A DNA stretch of 64,000 nucleotides from Flavobacterium humi (lineage in GTDB: Bacteria; Bacteroidota; Bacteroidia; Flavobacteriales; Flavobacteriaceae). The DNA is taken from assembly GCF_004745595.1 (NCBI RefSeq), contig NZ_SRLH01000008.1:1-64000 (forward strand). The letters run 5' to 3'. Position numbers and translations under genes: made by a program. Each line of letters starts with the position of its first letter. The first letter of the stretch is position 1. The notes beneath the pieces are model-generated. The model worked only from the letters and a program-made list of their open reading frames with translations, had not been told where the DNA came from and did not search any database. This document shows positions 56,088 through 64,000 of the stretch, piece after piece.

Positions 56088-56984
56088 CTATTTCTGGTTT
56101 CGCGGATGCGCGTTCCGATATACATTTTGAAGTTCTGCCAAACTTGAATGGGTGTACACCTGAGTAGACGCAAGACTTGAATGACCTAATAACTCTTTGA
56201 TAGAATTCAAATCGGCTCCATGATTGAGCATATGTGTCGCAAAGGTATGCCGAAGCATATGCGGGCTCTTTTTCACCTTTTCGGAAACATTACTAAAGTA
56301 ATCATTTATTAATCGATACACAAACGTTTCACTGAGTTTATTTCCGTTGGACACTAAAAATAAAAAACCGGCATCCGTAATTTTCTCAAGCTCCTCTCTC
56401 TGTAGCAGATAGGTTTTAATCTGCTCGGCAATAACCGGCAAAAGCGGGATAATCCTTTCCTTGTTTCTTTTCCCAATCACCTTGATGACAGCACTTGACA
56501 GGTCTACATTTGAAATTTGAAGGCCGATCAATTCGGAGCGCCTGATCCCCGTGGTGTAAAACAAATCGATGATCAGTTTGTCCCTAAGCCCTTCAAAACC
56601 GTCTTTGTATTCTATGTGATGCAGGACATTGTTCAATTCCTCCTCCGAGAATGGGATCTGGATTTTTTTAGGCGCTTTCAAAGCCTTGTGTTTTGCCAAA
56701 GGATTGACTTCTATCTGTTTTGTCTTGAGCAGGAATTTATAAAACGCCTTGAGCGAAGACATTTTCCGGTTAACCGACGTAGCGCTCAGCCCATCGTCAA
56801 CCATAGCGACAATCCAGCTTCTTATTAAGGTATAGGAAACTTCCTCCAGCGGAATGCCGTCAAAATCTTGTTCCAGGAATTGCCGGAAGAAATCCAGATC
56901 CTTTCCATACGCCAAAGCGGTATGCCATGAATAATTCTTCTCTTTCAGTAAATAATCCCGGAATTTTTGCTGGTTATCGTGCAT
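56088..56984 (-). CDS. xerC: Xer-type tyrosine recombinase
   Basis: This 298-residue protein is of XerC/XerD type, which resolves chromosome dimers at dif. I chose the ATG at 56984 (MHDNQQKFRDYLLKEKNYSWHT); nine upstream codons are less likely. The core-binding domain (~1-100) is followed by the catalytic residues: Arg in TTGIRRSEL (~155), HMLRHTFATHML (~245), GHSS (~270) and Tyr in TQVYTHSS (~279). Its steady place beside hpf and rpsU in core genome separates it from the island integrase at 1857-2903. XerC versus XerD cannot be fixed here. Confidence 0.88.
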   Translation of the reverse strand: MHDNQQKFRDYLLKEKNYSWHTALAYGKDLDFFRQFLEQDFDGIPLEEVSYTLIRSWIVAMVDDGLSATSVNRKMSSLKAFYKFLLKTKQIEVNPLAKHKALKAPKKIQIPFSEEELNNVLHHIEYKDGFEGLRDKLIIDLFYTTGIRRSELIGLQISNVDLSSAVIKVIGKRNKERIIPLLPVIAEQIKTYLLQREELEKITDAGFLFLVSNGNKLSETFVYRLINDYFSNVSEKVKKSPHMLRHTFATHMLNHGADLNSIKELLGHSSLASTQVYTHSSLAELQNVYRNAHPRNQK

Positions 56985-57053
56985 AAAAAAATCGTTAGCA
57001 TAAAAGTACAAAACTTCTATGACTAACGATTTATATTTTCAGAAAATTGGATA

Positions 57054-57248
57054 TTAACTTTCTAAGCTATCTCTTAATCCTTGGATGTAAGCCGCTTTTT
57101 GAATTTGAGCTCTTCTTGTTACAGATGGCTTAATAAAAGCTTGACGACTTCTTAGTTGTCTTACAACTCCAGTTTTATCGAATTTACGTTTGTAACGCTT
57201 AAGCGCTCTGTCGATATTTTCTCCGTCTTTAATTGGTATAATTAACAT
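57054..57248 (-). CDS. rpsU: 30S ribosomal protein S21
   Basis: This 64-residue basic protein shows the bS21 blocks MLIIPIKDGENIDRALKRYKRKFDKTGVVRQLRSRQAFIKPS. In Bacteroidota bS21 takes part in hiding the anti-Shine-Dalgarno sequence. It precedes the Xer gene on the same strand. Confidence 0.97.
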   Translation of the reverse strand: MLIIPIKDGENIDRALKRYKRKFDKTGVVRQLRSRQAFIKPSVTRRAQIQKAAYIQGLRDSLES

Positions 57249-57323
57249 AATCTAGACACCTCCTCTCATTTACGGGTGCAAACTTATAACTTTATTTTGG
57301 ATTATGAAATAAAATAATCTGTT

Positions 57324-58238
57324 TTATTCTTGAAAAAAGAATTCGGTGGTAGTTGTGTTTTGAGCTTGATTCTCCGGGAAAACCATTGTTTTTGTTTTCT
57401 TTTTATAGTATCCATTGCTTAAAACTTCATACGTAGCATCTGATGCTTCCTGGTTTTTTAAATTTTTAGAGTTCTCGAAATCATTATTGTAAAGCATGGA
57501 ATGCCATTCGGAACACATCAATCGGTATACTTTTTTACCATAAGAATTATAATTCAAAACCATAAAATTGTTTATTACATTCGAATATTCAAAAGTCAAA
57601 ACCTCTCCATTGCTTTTTTGAATAGATGTTAAATTATCATTTGTGTAAAAAAACAGGTTTTCATTATCCATAACACCATTCAGGTCAGCATCTGTTCCCG
57701 CTTTGATTATATTATCATTGGAATCAAACTGGACTATACACCTTCTTTGTATTTCTGCCGCAGGATCATTATAAGGCAAACTTATTCTTTCCACAAAAAC
57801 AATATTATTGGGGTGATGTGAAAACCTGTAATTTGCCAATAAATGGTATGTCCCGTCATTTTGCCCTAATTTGGCCCAATTAAGTCCGATTAAATTTTGA
57901 TTTCCGTCATAAAAAAAATCTTTTTTATCATCATCCGCTTTTCTTGTACTTAAAAGATTATTGGAATAAAAATAATTTTGATGTGTTTGCACTCCTTGAC
58001 TGACTCCATTATAAATCACTTCACTGTCCTCTGAAAAAAACTTGTTATCAAGAATGTTTCCAATGGTAATTTTTTGATAGGTCCCTGCTCCATTGGTATC
58101 TGGAAAAGTAGACAGGTAATTTATCTTATACCCGGTCATCTGCACGTTTGAGGAATGAGCACTACCCTCTTGAGAATCATGATCGCAAGAAAGAGAGATC
58201 AAACAAAGACTTACGCCCCAAAAAAATTGTTTTATCAT
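57324..58238 (-). CDS. Lipoprotein of unknown function
   Basis: This 304-residue protein has a lipobox SLSC (Cys18). The mature part has regular Tyr- and Phe-rich strands with DGNQNLIGL, DSNDNIIKAGTDADLNGVMDNENLFFY and SIQKSNGEVLTFEY, a look like YD-type or DUF4595-type beta repeats of Bacteroidota lipoproteins. I do not recognise a defined family. It stands alone between rpsU and a divergent oxidoreductase. Confidence 0.75.
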   Translation of the reverse strand: MIKQFFWGVSLCLISLSCDHDSQEGSAHSSNVQMTGYKINYLSTFPDTNGAGTYQKITIGNILDNKFFSEDSEVIYNGVSQGVQTHQNYFYSNNLLSTRKADDDKKDFFYDGNQNLIGLNWAKLGQNDGTYHLLANYRFSHHPNNIVFVERISLPYNDPAAEIQRRCIVQFDSNDNIIKAGTDADLNGVMDNENLFFYTNDNLTSIQKSNGEVLTFEYSNVINNFMVLNYNSYGKKVYRLMCSEWHSMLYNNDFENSKNLKNQEASDATYEVLSNGYYKKKTKTMVFPENQAQNTTTTEFFFQE

Positions 58239-58383
58239 TTTAATTAGTTTTATTAATACAATCCTTATAACGATAAAACACTTTCCTTATTGCTTGACTC
58301 CAATTCTCACGACAGTCGGAATTACAACGTTTTACAAAATCAACAAACCACAACGACAAACTCAAAAATAGAATCTAATTGAT

Positions 58384-58391
58384 TAATTTTG
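58384..58391 (+). promoter_or_regulatory. Candidate -7 element for the oxidoreductase gene
   Basis: TAATTTTG fits TAnnTTTG and lies 24 bp before the ATG at 58416. No -33 TTG is found at the expected distance. Confidence 0.35.
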
Positions 58392-58415
58392 TAGGTAAGT
58401 TCAAATTGCTTCATT

Positions 58416-59084
58416 ATGGAAAATCACGTTGTCAAAGTATTACAGTCTTTTTACATTAATTACGATGTAAAATGTTTTGTTGTCGAAAAACCCAAGGATT
58501 ATGATTTTATTCCCGGACAAGCTACCGATGTTTCCATTAACCTGCCCGGCTGGGAAGAAGAGCTCCGCCCTTTTACCTTCACCAGCTTAAAAAGCCAGAA
58601 ATACCTCGAATTTACGATCAAGATTTACCGCGACCACGATGGTGTCACGAATATGCTCGGAAAGGTCAATGCCGGCTCCGAATTGATCTTACACGATGTC
58701 TTCGGGGCGATCCAATACAAAAAACCAGGCGTTTTCATCGCCGCCGGAGCGGGCATTACGCCTTTTATTGCCATTTTCAGGGATTTGCACAAGAAAAACA
58801 AATTAGGAAACAATAAGCTGATTTACACCAACAAAACTTCAGACGATGTGATCCTGGATGGAGAATTGTCGAAAATGCTGAAGAACAACTACCTTAAGGT
58901 ATTTACCCGCGAGAACGTGATTGGCTATGTCGGAAAAAGGATCGACCGGAATTTCCTGATTGAATATATTGCCGATTTCAGCCAGCACTTTTACGTATGC
59001 GGCCCTACGGATTTCGTAAACAGCATCACTAAATACCTGCTGGAACTTGGCGCTTCACCGGATGCCCTTGTTATTGAAGAATAA
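58416..59084 (+). CDS. Ferredoxin/flavodoxin reductase-like oxidoreductase (FNR fold)
   Basis: This 222-residue protein has a flavin-binding beta barrel (~1-100, with RPFTFTS for FAD) and a NAD(P)-binding part (~105-222, with AAGAGITPFIAIFRDL and FYVCGPTDFVNS). Both motifs are those of the ferredoxin-NADP reductase family. No iron-sulfur domain is attached, so an external partner is needed. The substrate cannot be read from the sequence. It is a single gene with its own terminator. Confidence 0.85.
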   Translation: MENHVVKVLQSFYINYDVKCFVVEKPKDYDFIPGQATDVSINLPGWEEELRPFTFTSLKSQKYLEFTIKIYRDHDGVTNMLGKVNAGSELILHDVFGAIQYKKPGVFIAAGAGITPFIAIFRDLHKKNKLGNNKLIYTNKTSDDVILDGELSKMLKNNYLKVFTRENVIGYVGKRIDRNFLIEYIADFSQHFYVCGPTDFVNSITKYLLELGASPDALVIEE

Positions 59085-59115
59085 AAAAGCCGGAAATAGC
59101 AATCCCGGCTTTAAA
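59085..59115 (+). terminator. Terminator after the oxidoreductase gene
   Basis: AAAGCCGG and CCGGCTTT form a hairpin directly after the stop codon, followed by A/T-rich DNA. Confidence 0.75.
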
Positions 59116-59166
59116 ACATATTTTATCTCCTGCTTATTTGACAGAAATGCGCGCAGTATCGTAAAA

Positions 59167-60339
59167 TCAAGGTTTCACGGCCGGCTGATAATTTTGTTTA
59201 TCGAAAATCATTTTCGACAATATTTCTTTAAGGATTTCCGAAGTCCCGCCTCCGATTGGTCCTAAACGGCTGTCTCTTAACAAACGTGCTAGCGGATATT
59301 CTTCCATGTAACCGTAACCGCCCAGCATTTGCAGGCAGCTGTAAATGGTTTCGTCCGCGACTTTAGTAGATTTCAGTTTGGCCATGGTTGCTTCTTTAAC
59401 CACATATTCTCCTTTGTCCAATCGAGCAACGGCCGCATAATTGAATATTTTGCAATGCTCCACATCCGTAGCATGCTCTACTATGGTATGGCGTAGCGCC
59501 TGGAACTTGTCTATTGTTGTCCCGAAAGCTTCGCGCTTGGACATATAATCGATTGTATACTCAAGAGCATATTCCGATCTCGCATGGGCATTGATAGCCA
59601 TAATCAAACGTTCCAAGGCAAAATGCTGCATGATGTACGGGAATCCTTTCCCTTCCTCACCCATTAGGTTTTCTGCAGGAATCTCAACATTATCGAAGGC
59701 AATTTCAGCCGTATCCGAAGCTCTCCAGCCTAATTTATCCAGTTTTGTGGCAGTAATCCCTTTCAGGTTCGCATCCACCAAAAACATACTGATTCCTTTA
59801 TTCCCGATATCCGGGGTAGTTTTAGCGGCCACGACATAATAATCGGCATATACTCCATTGGTAATAAATGTCTTGGAACCGTTGATGATATAGCTGTCCC
59901 CTTTTTTTACCGCTGTTGTACGCATTCCTGCAACATCACTGCCTCCGAAAGGTTCGGTAATGCACAATGCTCCTATTTTATCGCCCGAAATACTTGGCGC
60001 CAGGTAATCTTGCTTAATCCGTTCGCTGCCTTCCGCATTCAAATGGGTCATGGCCAGGTAAGCATGTGCCCACATAGCCGCAGCAAAACCGGAAGATTTT
60101 ACTTTTTGAAGTTCTTCTAAAAACACTACAGTATAGAACAAATCCAGGTTCAGTCCGCCATAAACTTCAGGGTACCGCAATCCAAAAAAGCCCATTTCCC
60201 CGAATTTCTTCCAGATAAAACGCTCGATTGTGCCTGTTTTTTCCCATTTTTCGATATGAGGCACTACTTCTTTCTGTAAAAAATCCCGTAAACTCTCCCT
60301 AAATAATTGATGCTCTTCTGTAAAATATACTGAATCCAT
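59167..60339 (-). CDS. Acyl-CoA dehydrogenase
   Basis: This 390-residue flavoenzyme family oxidises acyl-CoA at the alpha-beta carbons. Visible blocks are the N-terminal helical domain, the signature CITEPFGGSDVAGMRTTA (~125-142), SKTFITNGVYADYYVV, and the C-terminal LQMLGGYGYMEEYPLARLLRDSRLGPIGGGTSEILKEILS. The catalytic Glu is placed near the GGGTSEI or GYGYMEE segments in different subfamilies; both are intact. The chain-length preference cannot be told. Confidence 0.95.
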   Translation of the reverse strand: MDSVYFTEEHQLFRESLRDFLQKEVVPHIEKWEKTGTIERFIWKKFGEMGFFGLRYPEVYGGLNLDLFYTVVFLEELQKVKSSGFAAAMWAHAYLAMTHLNAEGSERIKQDYLAPSISGDKIGALCITEPFGGSDVAGMRTTAVKKGDSYIINGSKTFITNGVYADYYVVAAKTTPDIGNKGISMFLVDANLKGITATKLDKLGWRASDTAEIAFDNVEIPAENLMGEEGKGFPYIMQHFALERLIMAINAHARSEYALEYTIDYMSKREAFGTTIDKFQALRHTIVEHATDVEHCKIFNYAAVARLDKGEYVVKEATMAKLKSTKVADETIYSCLQMLGGYGYMEEYPLARLLRDSRLGPIGGGTSEILKEILSKMIFDKQNYQPAVKP

Positions 60340-60374
60340 ATAACTGCGACTGTTTAAAATATTTGTTGTGTTTT

Positions 60375-61253
60375 TTAGAAGTCCAAATATAAGGCAATAA
60401 TTTTTGCTTTTTCAACAGGAAACCCCTTTATTTTTATTAAATCCTCAACCGAACGAATTCCTCCGTTCATGCTTCTGTAGGTTACAATTTCCTTGGCCAA
60501 AGCATACCTGAAGTAAGGAAAACGGGCCAATTCTTTCACCGCAGCATTATTGATGTCGATCTTCTGCGCTACGACTGGGCTAATGACCTTGAAATGTTTG
60601 TTCAATTCGGCGATAACTTCCGGCGACAATCCCCAGATATCCTCCATTTGTTCCATACTCACAATTCCGTTGAGGGAAACCTTAAATTTCAGGATCCTCT
60701 CCGAAATGCCTTCTCCGATGCCATAAATCCCGATTAACTGTTCTTTAGTTGCCTGATTGATATCGATTACAACTATTTTTTCTTTCTTTTCAAAATGCTT
60801 AAAAGATGATTTTTCAAAAGAAGAAAACCCCTGTTTTTTATTGTTCACCCAATCGGGGAATTTAAAATAAGGAGAAATGGCCGCCAGCAAAGAATCGGAA
60901 ATTTTAGTAACCTGTTGGAATTCGAGCGCGGAATTCACATACCTGTTGGTTTTCCTGAACGCGAGCAACCGGTCAATTTCCGCTACTTTCATCCCAAGTT
61001 TGTAGCCTTTGAAATCTGTAATGAAATTGGGATTAAAAGGATACATCTTATACGAGGTTTCCCGGCTGGCGGTTTTGAGCGAATCGATCTCCGTTTGCAG
61101 CGAAAGCCATTTTTCCGCTTCCTTGGAAATGATTTCCTTTGGAGTAAAATCAACCAGGAAATAAAGCAATTGCAAAAAAACGATCAATCCGGCCAAGGTA
61201 GCCAGTCCCACACGCTGTTCTTTATTGAACGCGAGATACTCTTTAAGATTCAT
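60375..61253 (-). CDS. Helix-hairpin-helix protein (ComEA-like)
   Basis: This 292-residue protein has an N-terminal membrane helix (~15-33) and two or three helix-hairpin-helix DNA-binding units in the C-terminal half: IDINQATKEQLIGIYGIGEGISERILKF (~165-192) and IDINNAAVKELARFPYFRYALAKEIVTYR (~232-260), closed by EDLIKIKGFPVEKAKII. The DIN start of each unit is like ComEA, which binds incoming DNA in competence. The protein is longer than ComEA and the role is not proven. Confidence 0.85.
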   Translation of the reverse strand: MNLKEYLAFNKEQRVGLATLAGLIVFLQLLYFLVDFTPKEIISKEAEKWLSLQTEIDSLKTASRETSYKMYPFNPNFITDFKGYKLGMKVAEIDRLLAFRKTNRYVNSALEFQQVTKISDSLLAAISPYFKFPDWVNNKKQGFSSFEKSSFKHFEKKEKIVVIDINQATKEQLIGIYGIGEGISERILKFKVSLNGIVSMEQMEDIWGLSPEVIAELNKHFKVISPVVAQKIDINNAAVKELARFPYFRYALAKEIVTYRSMNGGIRSVEDLIKIKGFPVEKAKIIALYLDF

Positions 61254-61261
61254 AAAAACAG

Positions 61262-61489
61262 TTATAAATCGAACACCGAACTTCTCTTGGCCCGCACCAA
61301 ATCCTTCAGTTTAATCAAAAAACCCAGGGTTAAATACACGCCAAACCACAATCCTGCCGTCACAAATGATATATAGATGAAAAACAGTCTTACGTTGTTT
61401 GCCCGCATCCCCAATTTCTCGGCCAGGCGCGATGCAATATGGAAGCCTTGTTTTTCAAACAGGTATTTTAATTTGATAACGAATCTCAT
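61262..61489 (-). CDS. PspC-domain protein, small
   Basis: This 75-residue protein has GFHIASRLAEKLGMRANNVRLFFIYISFVTAGLWFGVYLTLGF, which fits the PspC domain, with one or two membrane helices. It lacks any DNA-binding part. It starts 41 bp after the DUF2851 stop and ends 8 bp before the helix-hairpin-helix gene, so the three are probably one operon. Confidence 0.8.
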   Translation of the reverse strand: MRFVIKLKYLFEKQGFHIASRLAEKLGMRANNVRLFFIYISFVTAGLWFGVYLTLGFLIKLKDLVRAKRSSVFDL

Positions 61490-61530
61490 GTTTGCGGATT
61501 AGAATTTCAGTTGTCCGTAAAATTACGAAA

Positions 61531-62724
61531 TTAATTGCTTTTCCAATAGGGTTGACCCAATGTATCCCGAGCAATTGCCGCCGCCATGTTTTCCCCTGAA
61601 GGAACCTGCACCTGCAAAAAAGCCATTTCGGCCATCAACGCCTTTTCCCGCTTCTTTTTATACAGGAAACGGAATGGAATGACCGTATTGAGCAACAGCG
61701 AATCAATAAAACTCCTCGATACCGTTTTGATCTTTTTTGGATTTTGTTCCCCAAACCGGCAATGGGCCTGCCAATAATCGCTGGCCGAAACCGAAAACAC
61801 GGCATAGAGCTCCGCTATATTGTTTGCTTCCATTATTGTAGTGAACAAATTATGGTTCGAATGATACAAAGAAGCCAGTTGCGACAATCGCATGGTAGGA
61901 AAATTATCGGGTTGATGCCGGAAAAAAACAACCGGCCCGAGAGAAACCAAACCCAACAGATGCTTCTGCTGCAAATAGTTCCAGCGGCTCTGCAATCCTT
62001 TATAATAAATATCTTCCTTATCCGGCATCAGCAAATTTGCCCTGCCCATAAACAGTGCTTCGAGGTTTTCCCTTTCAAAGGCTTCTTTCCTGATTACAGC
62101 AAACGGAAGGGACTGTGCTATCTTGAAAAAAATGCCTTCATTCGTATCTAAACCGAAGTTTTTCATCAAAAAACAAAAAAATGCCGCTTCCCAATCGTTC
62201 CGGTTTTCCTGTAGCAGTTTTTCAATAGGCTTTGATTTCTGTTCCAGCCACTCAAAAAATAGCCGCTGCTGCCAATTTTCCATCCGAAACCCTGAAAAAG
62301 ACCCGATATCCTTCTCATAGGAAAACCTCGGCTGAGGATTTTTAAGTTCCCGGTATTGTTTAATCAGCTCCGTAGAAACATAACCTTTAAGTTCCAAAAC
62401 AGGAATTTCAGACTTATCTTTCCTGAAAACAGCCTCGTCTTTTTCCCAAACTACATACAAAATGATAGCGTCATACCTCGGATCCTGCTTGCAATGGCGA
62501 ATATCCCAATTGGAAGATTTAAGGTCAATTTCAACATTTCCGGCCCATTTCTGGTTGGCAATCGTAAGTTGGGCATTGAAGAAAACCGGGCCTGATTGTT
62601 CTATGTAATATCCGGTGTGATGGATTTCTAACGGATCTCCCTGTGAAGTTTTCAATCCTGAAGAATTGGCGGGAGTGCAAAATTTTTTGTATAACCAAAC
62701 GTGGTGAAGGAAGTCTTCTTTCAT
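61531..62724 (-). CDS. DUF2851 family protein
   Basis: This 397-residue protein begins MKEDFLHHVWLYKKF and has GNVEIDLKSSNWDIRHCKQDPRYDAIILYVVWEKD (~80-115), a block with the spacing of a nuclease-like core and typical for DUF2851. The function of the family is not known. It has no signal peptide and is probably cytoplasmic. It starts the small operon with the PspC and helix-hairpin-helix genes. Confidence 0.88.
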   Translation of the reverse strand: MKEDFLHHVWLYKKFCTPANSSGLKTSQGDPLEIHHTGYYIEQSGPVFFNAQLTIANQKWAGNVEIDLKSSNWDIRHCKQDPRYDAIILYVVWEKDEAVFRKDKSEIPVLELKGYVSTELIKQYRELKNPQPRFSYEKDIGSFSGFRMENWQQRLFFEWLEQKSKPIEKLLQENRNDWEAAFFCFLMKNFGLDTNEGIFFKIAQSLPFAVIRKEAFERENLEALFMGRANLLMPDKEDIYYKGLQSRWNYLQQKHLLGLVSLGPVVFFRHQPDNFPTMRLSQLASLYHSNHNLFTTIMEANNIAELYAVFSVSASDYWQAHCRFGEQNPKKIKTVSRSFIDSLLLNTVIPFRFLYKKKREKALMAEMAFLQVQVPSGENMAAAIARDTLGQPYWKSN

Positions 62725-62869
62725 GGCGTGTAAATAAAAATAATAAAATGGCGTATAAATGAAGTACTAAAGTACTAAAAAAAGCATACCAAAATTAATT
62801 TTGTAGTAATTAACTTAAAAAAATAATATTTGATTTTTCCTCATTTCCCTATTGATGCATCCAAATTAT

Positions 62870-62877
62870 TATATTTG
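62870..62877 (+). promoter_or_regulatory. Candidate -7 element for the last gene
   Basis: TATATTTG fits TAnnTTTG and lies 25 bp before the ATG at 62903. A TTG at 62852-62854 is a possible -33 with a short spacer of 15 bp. Confidence 0.45.
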
Positions 62878-62902
62878 CCGCACCAACAACCTACTTAACT
62901 TT

Positions 62903-64000
62903 ATGAAAAAATATTACTTATTGGCCCTCATTGCCTGTATTACATGGACTGCACAATCCCAAAAAGGTCTTAAATCGGTACAAGTAACCTACAGCAGAAG
63001 TTCCAACGGATCTGTCCTAGAAAACCAAGATCCGATCGTGCTCCTGGCTTCGGACAAAACCAGCTTGGTTACTTCTGATAAAATCATGCACAACCAAACC
63101 GGTTTCCCCAGGGAACAGGTGTTTGTCGATTTTTCAACCGGTACCGTCACACAATGGGCCCAATTTGAAAACGGGAAATCAATAATAACCATGGATAGCC
63201 TGGCTTTGTCAAAACAAAAATTCGAACTGAGCAACGAAACCAAAAAAATCCAGGGCTTTAGCTGCAAAAAGGCAAAAACAATCATCAATTCCAACACCAT
63301 CGAATTGTGGTATACCAATGAATTAGATTTTAAAGGTGCTCCAACGGTTTTAGGGCAAACCCTGGGATTGGTCCTGGAAATGGTCCGCAATGGAAACTAC
63401 CAGGTCACGGCCACTAAAATAACACTATCCAAAACAGTCCCGGCATTGTTATCCGTACCAAATCCTCTTCCGAAAAAAGTAGACCAGTTATCTTACCGCG
63501 ATATCTTATGGAAAAGCCGCTTCACAAATATTCCGGTATTTAAGAAAGAGGTTATCAATTTCTCTGACGAATCCAAATCCAACGATAGCATCCTGCGGTA
63601 TGCCAATGGTACTATAATGGTCCGAAAAGTAAAATTCCCCGTCATTAAAAAAGGCAGCCAGATTTTTGCCGATGTAACCGAACAATCTAACGGAGATGCT
63701 TATGACAGGACCGGTTCCGTATTCCTGATCCCTACCGACAAACCCATTTCTTACCTTGATGGGCTGCAAAAAGGCGTCAAAACCTTACCGGTGTATGAAA
63801 ATGGCAACGGCAAAAAATACCAGGGAGTGGTTCGGACAGGAAATTATGCTCCTTTATTGGAACTCATGCGTTTTTTCACTCCTTTTGGGGTAAAACAATA
63901 CAATACCATCCAATTGAAAAACAAAGCCTGGCAGGATAGCGTTTATTACCGCCAGGACATTTCGGAAATGCTTCCCGCACTAAGCAACCAGGAAGTCTGG
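62903..64000 (+). CDS. Secreted PNGase F-like protein with GLPGLI-like start (partial)
   Basis: The open frame runs from the ATG at 62903 beyond the window end (366 codons seen). The signal peptide is ~1-20 (LLALIACITWTAQSQ). Residues ~20-190 (QVTYSRSSNGS, GFSCKKAKTII, ELWYTNELDFKGAPTVLGQTLGLVLEM) follow the pattern of GLPGLI family proteins, in which a product is trimmed and compared. Near the end, MRFFTPFGVKQYNTI and WQDSVYYRQDISEMLPALSNQEVW look like the N-terminal domain of peptide-N-glycosidase F, which removes N-glycans from proteins. The catalytic part is outside the window. The family call is by eye. Confidence 0.65.
   Translation, partial: MKKYYLLALIACITWTAQSQKGLKSVQVTYSRSSNGSVLENQDPIVLLASDKTSLVTSDKIMHNQTGFPREQVFVDFSTGTVTQWAQFENGKSIITMDSLALSKQKFELSNETKKIQGFSCKKAKTIINSNTIELWYTNELDFKGAPTVLGQTLGLVLEMVRNGNYQVTATKITLSKTVPALLSVPNPLPKKVDQLSYRDILWKSRFTNIPVFKKEVINFSDESKSNDSILRYANGTIMVRKVKFPVIKKGSQIFADVTEQSNGDAYDRTGSVFLIPTDKPISYLDGLQKGVKTLPVYENGNGKKYQGVVRTGNYAPLLELMRFFTPFGVKQYNTIQLKNKAWQDSVYYRQDISEMLPALSNQEVW

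Overview
The window comes from the chromosome of a Bacteroidota bacterium, most likely a Flavobacterium-like member of the Flavobacteriaceae. The evidence is the rplK-rplA-rplJ-rplL-rpoB-rpoC block preceded by secE-nusG, tuf and a tRNA cluster, families typical of the phylum (DUF3467, DUF2851, a GLPGLI/PNGase F-like start), candidate promoters of the TAnnTTTG type, AT-rich DNA and almost no Shine-Dalgarno sequences. No species name can be read from the sequence.

Positions 1-4693 form a cassette island. Two orphan RHS C-terminal cassettes face each other as inverted copies (perfect over 167 bp, about 286 bp in all). Each starts at the conserved RHS core, runs into a different toxin-like domain and is followed by a small gene that could encode immunity. 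A tyrosine recombinase with three 40-41 bp repeats in front of it lies between them.

Positions 4847-12279 (+) and 37890-41806 (+) are the two halves of a type II secretion/type IV pilus-like machine. The left half encodes a major pseudopilin, prepilin peptidase, GspE ATPase, GspD secretin, GspL-like and GspM-like proteins, a lipoprotein and a GspC-like protein. The right half encodes a YwqK-like protein, GspK-, GspI- and GspJ-like minor pseudopilins and GspF. All four pseudopilins share an unusual Ala-|-x-Ser processing site.

Between these halves, on the minus strand, lies one apparent operon of about 25 kb (37689 to 12616). It encodes a Skp/OmpH-like chaperone, a lipoprotein, a 1852-residue SpvB-like protein, a 1729-residue LRR/adhesin/FN3/VWA protein, a possible LolA-like protein, a 3850-residue RHS/YD-repeat protein with a C-terminal HINT domain and toxin-sized tail, a likely immunity protein and a DUF2059-like protein. 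The two orphan cassettes carry the same core DNA as the 3850-residue gene, so they could serve as donors for swapping its toxin tip. My inference is a dedicated type II-like secretion system for a giant RHS toxin, with toxin diversification next to it.

Two arrays of the same 21-bp repeat, in opposite orientation, lie at 12347-12543 and 41820-42078. They bracket the RHS operon plus the right half of the machine, so recombination between them would invert about 29.5 kb.

Positions 42134-64000 are ordinary core genome: DUF3467 protein, rpoC, rpoB, ribosomal proteins, nusG, secE, tRNA-Trp, tuf, three more tRNAs, hpf, a Xer recombinase, rpsU, a lipoprotein, a flavodoxin-reductase-like protein, acyl-CoA dehydrogenase, a helix-hairpin-helix protein, a PspC-domain protein, a DUF2851 protein and the start of a secreted PNGase F-like protein cut by the window end.
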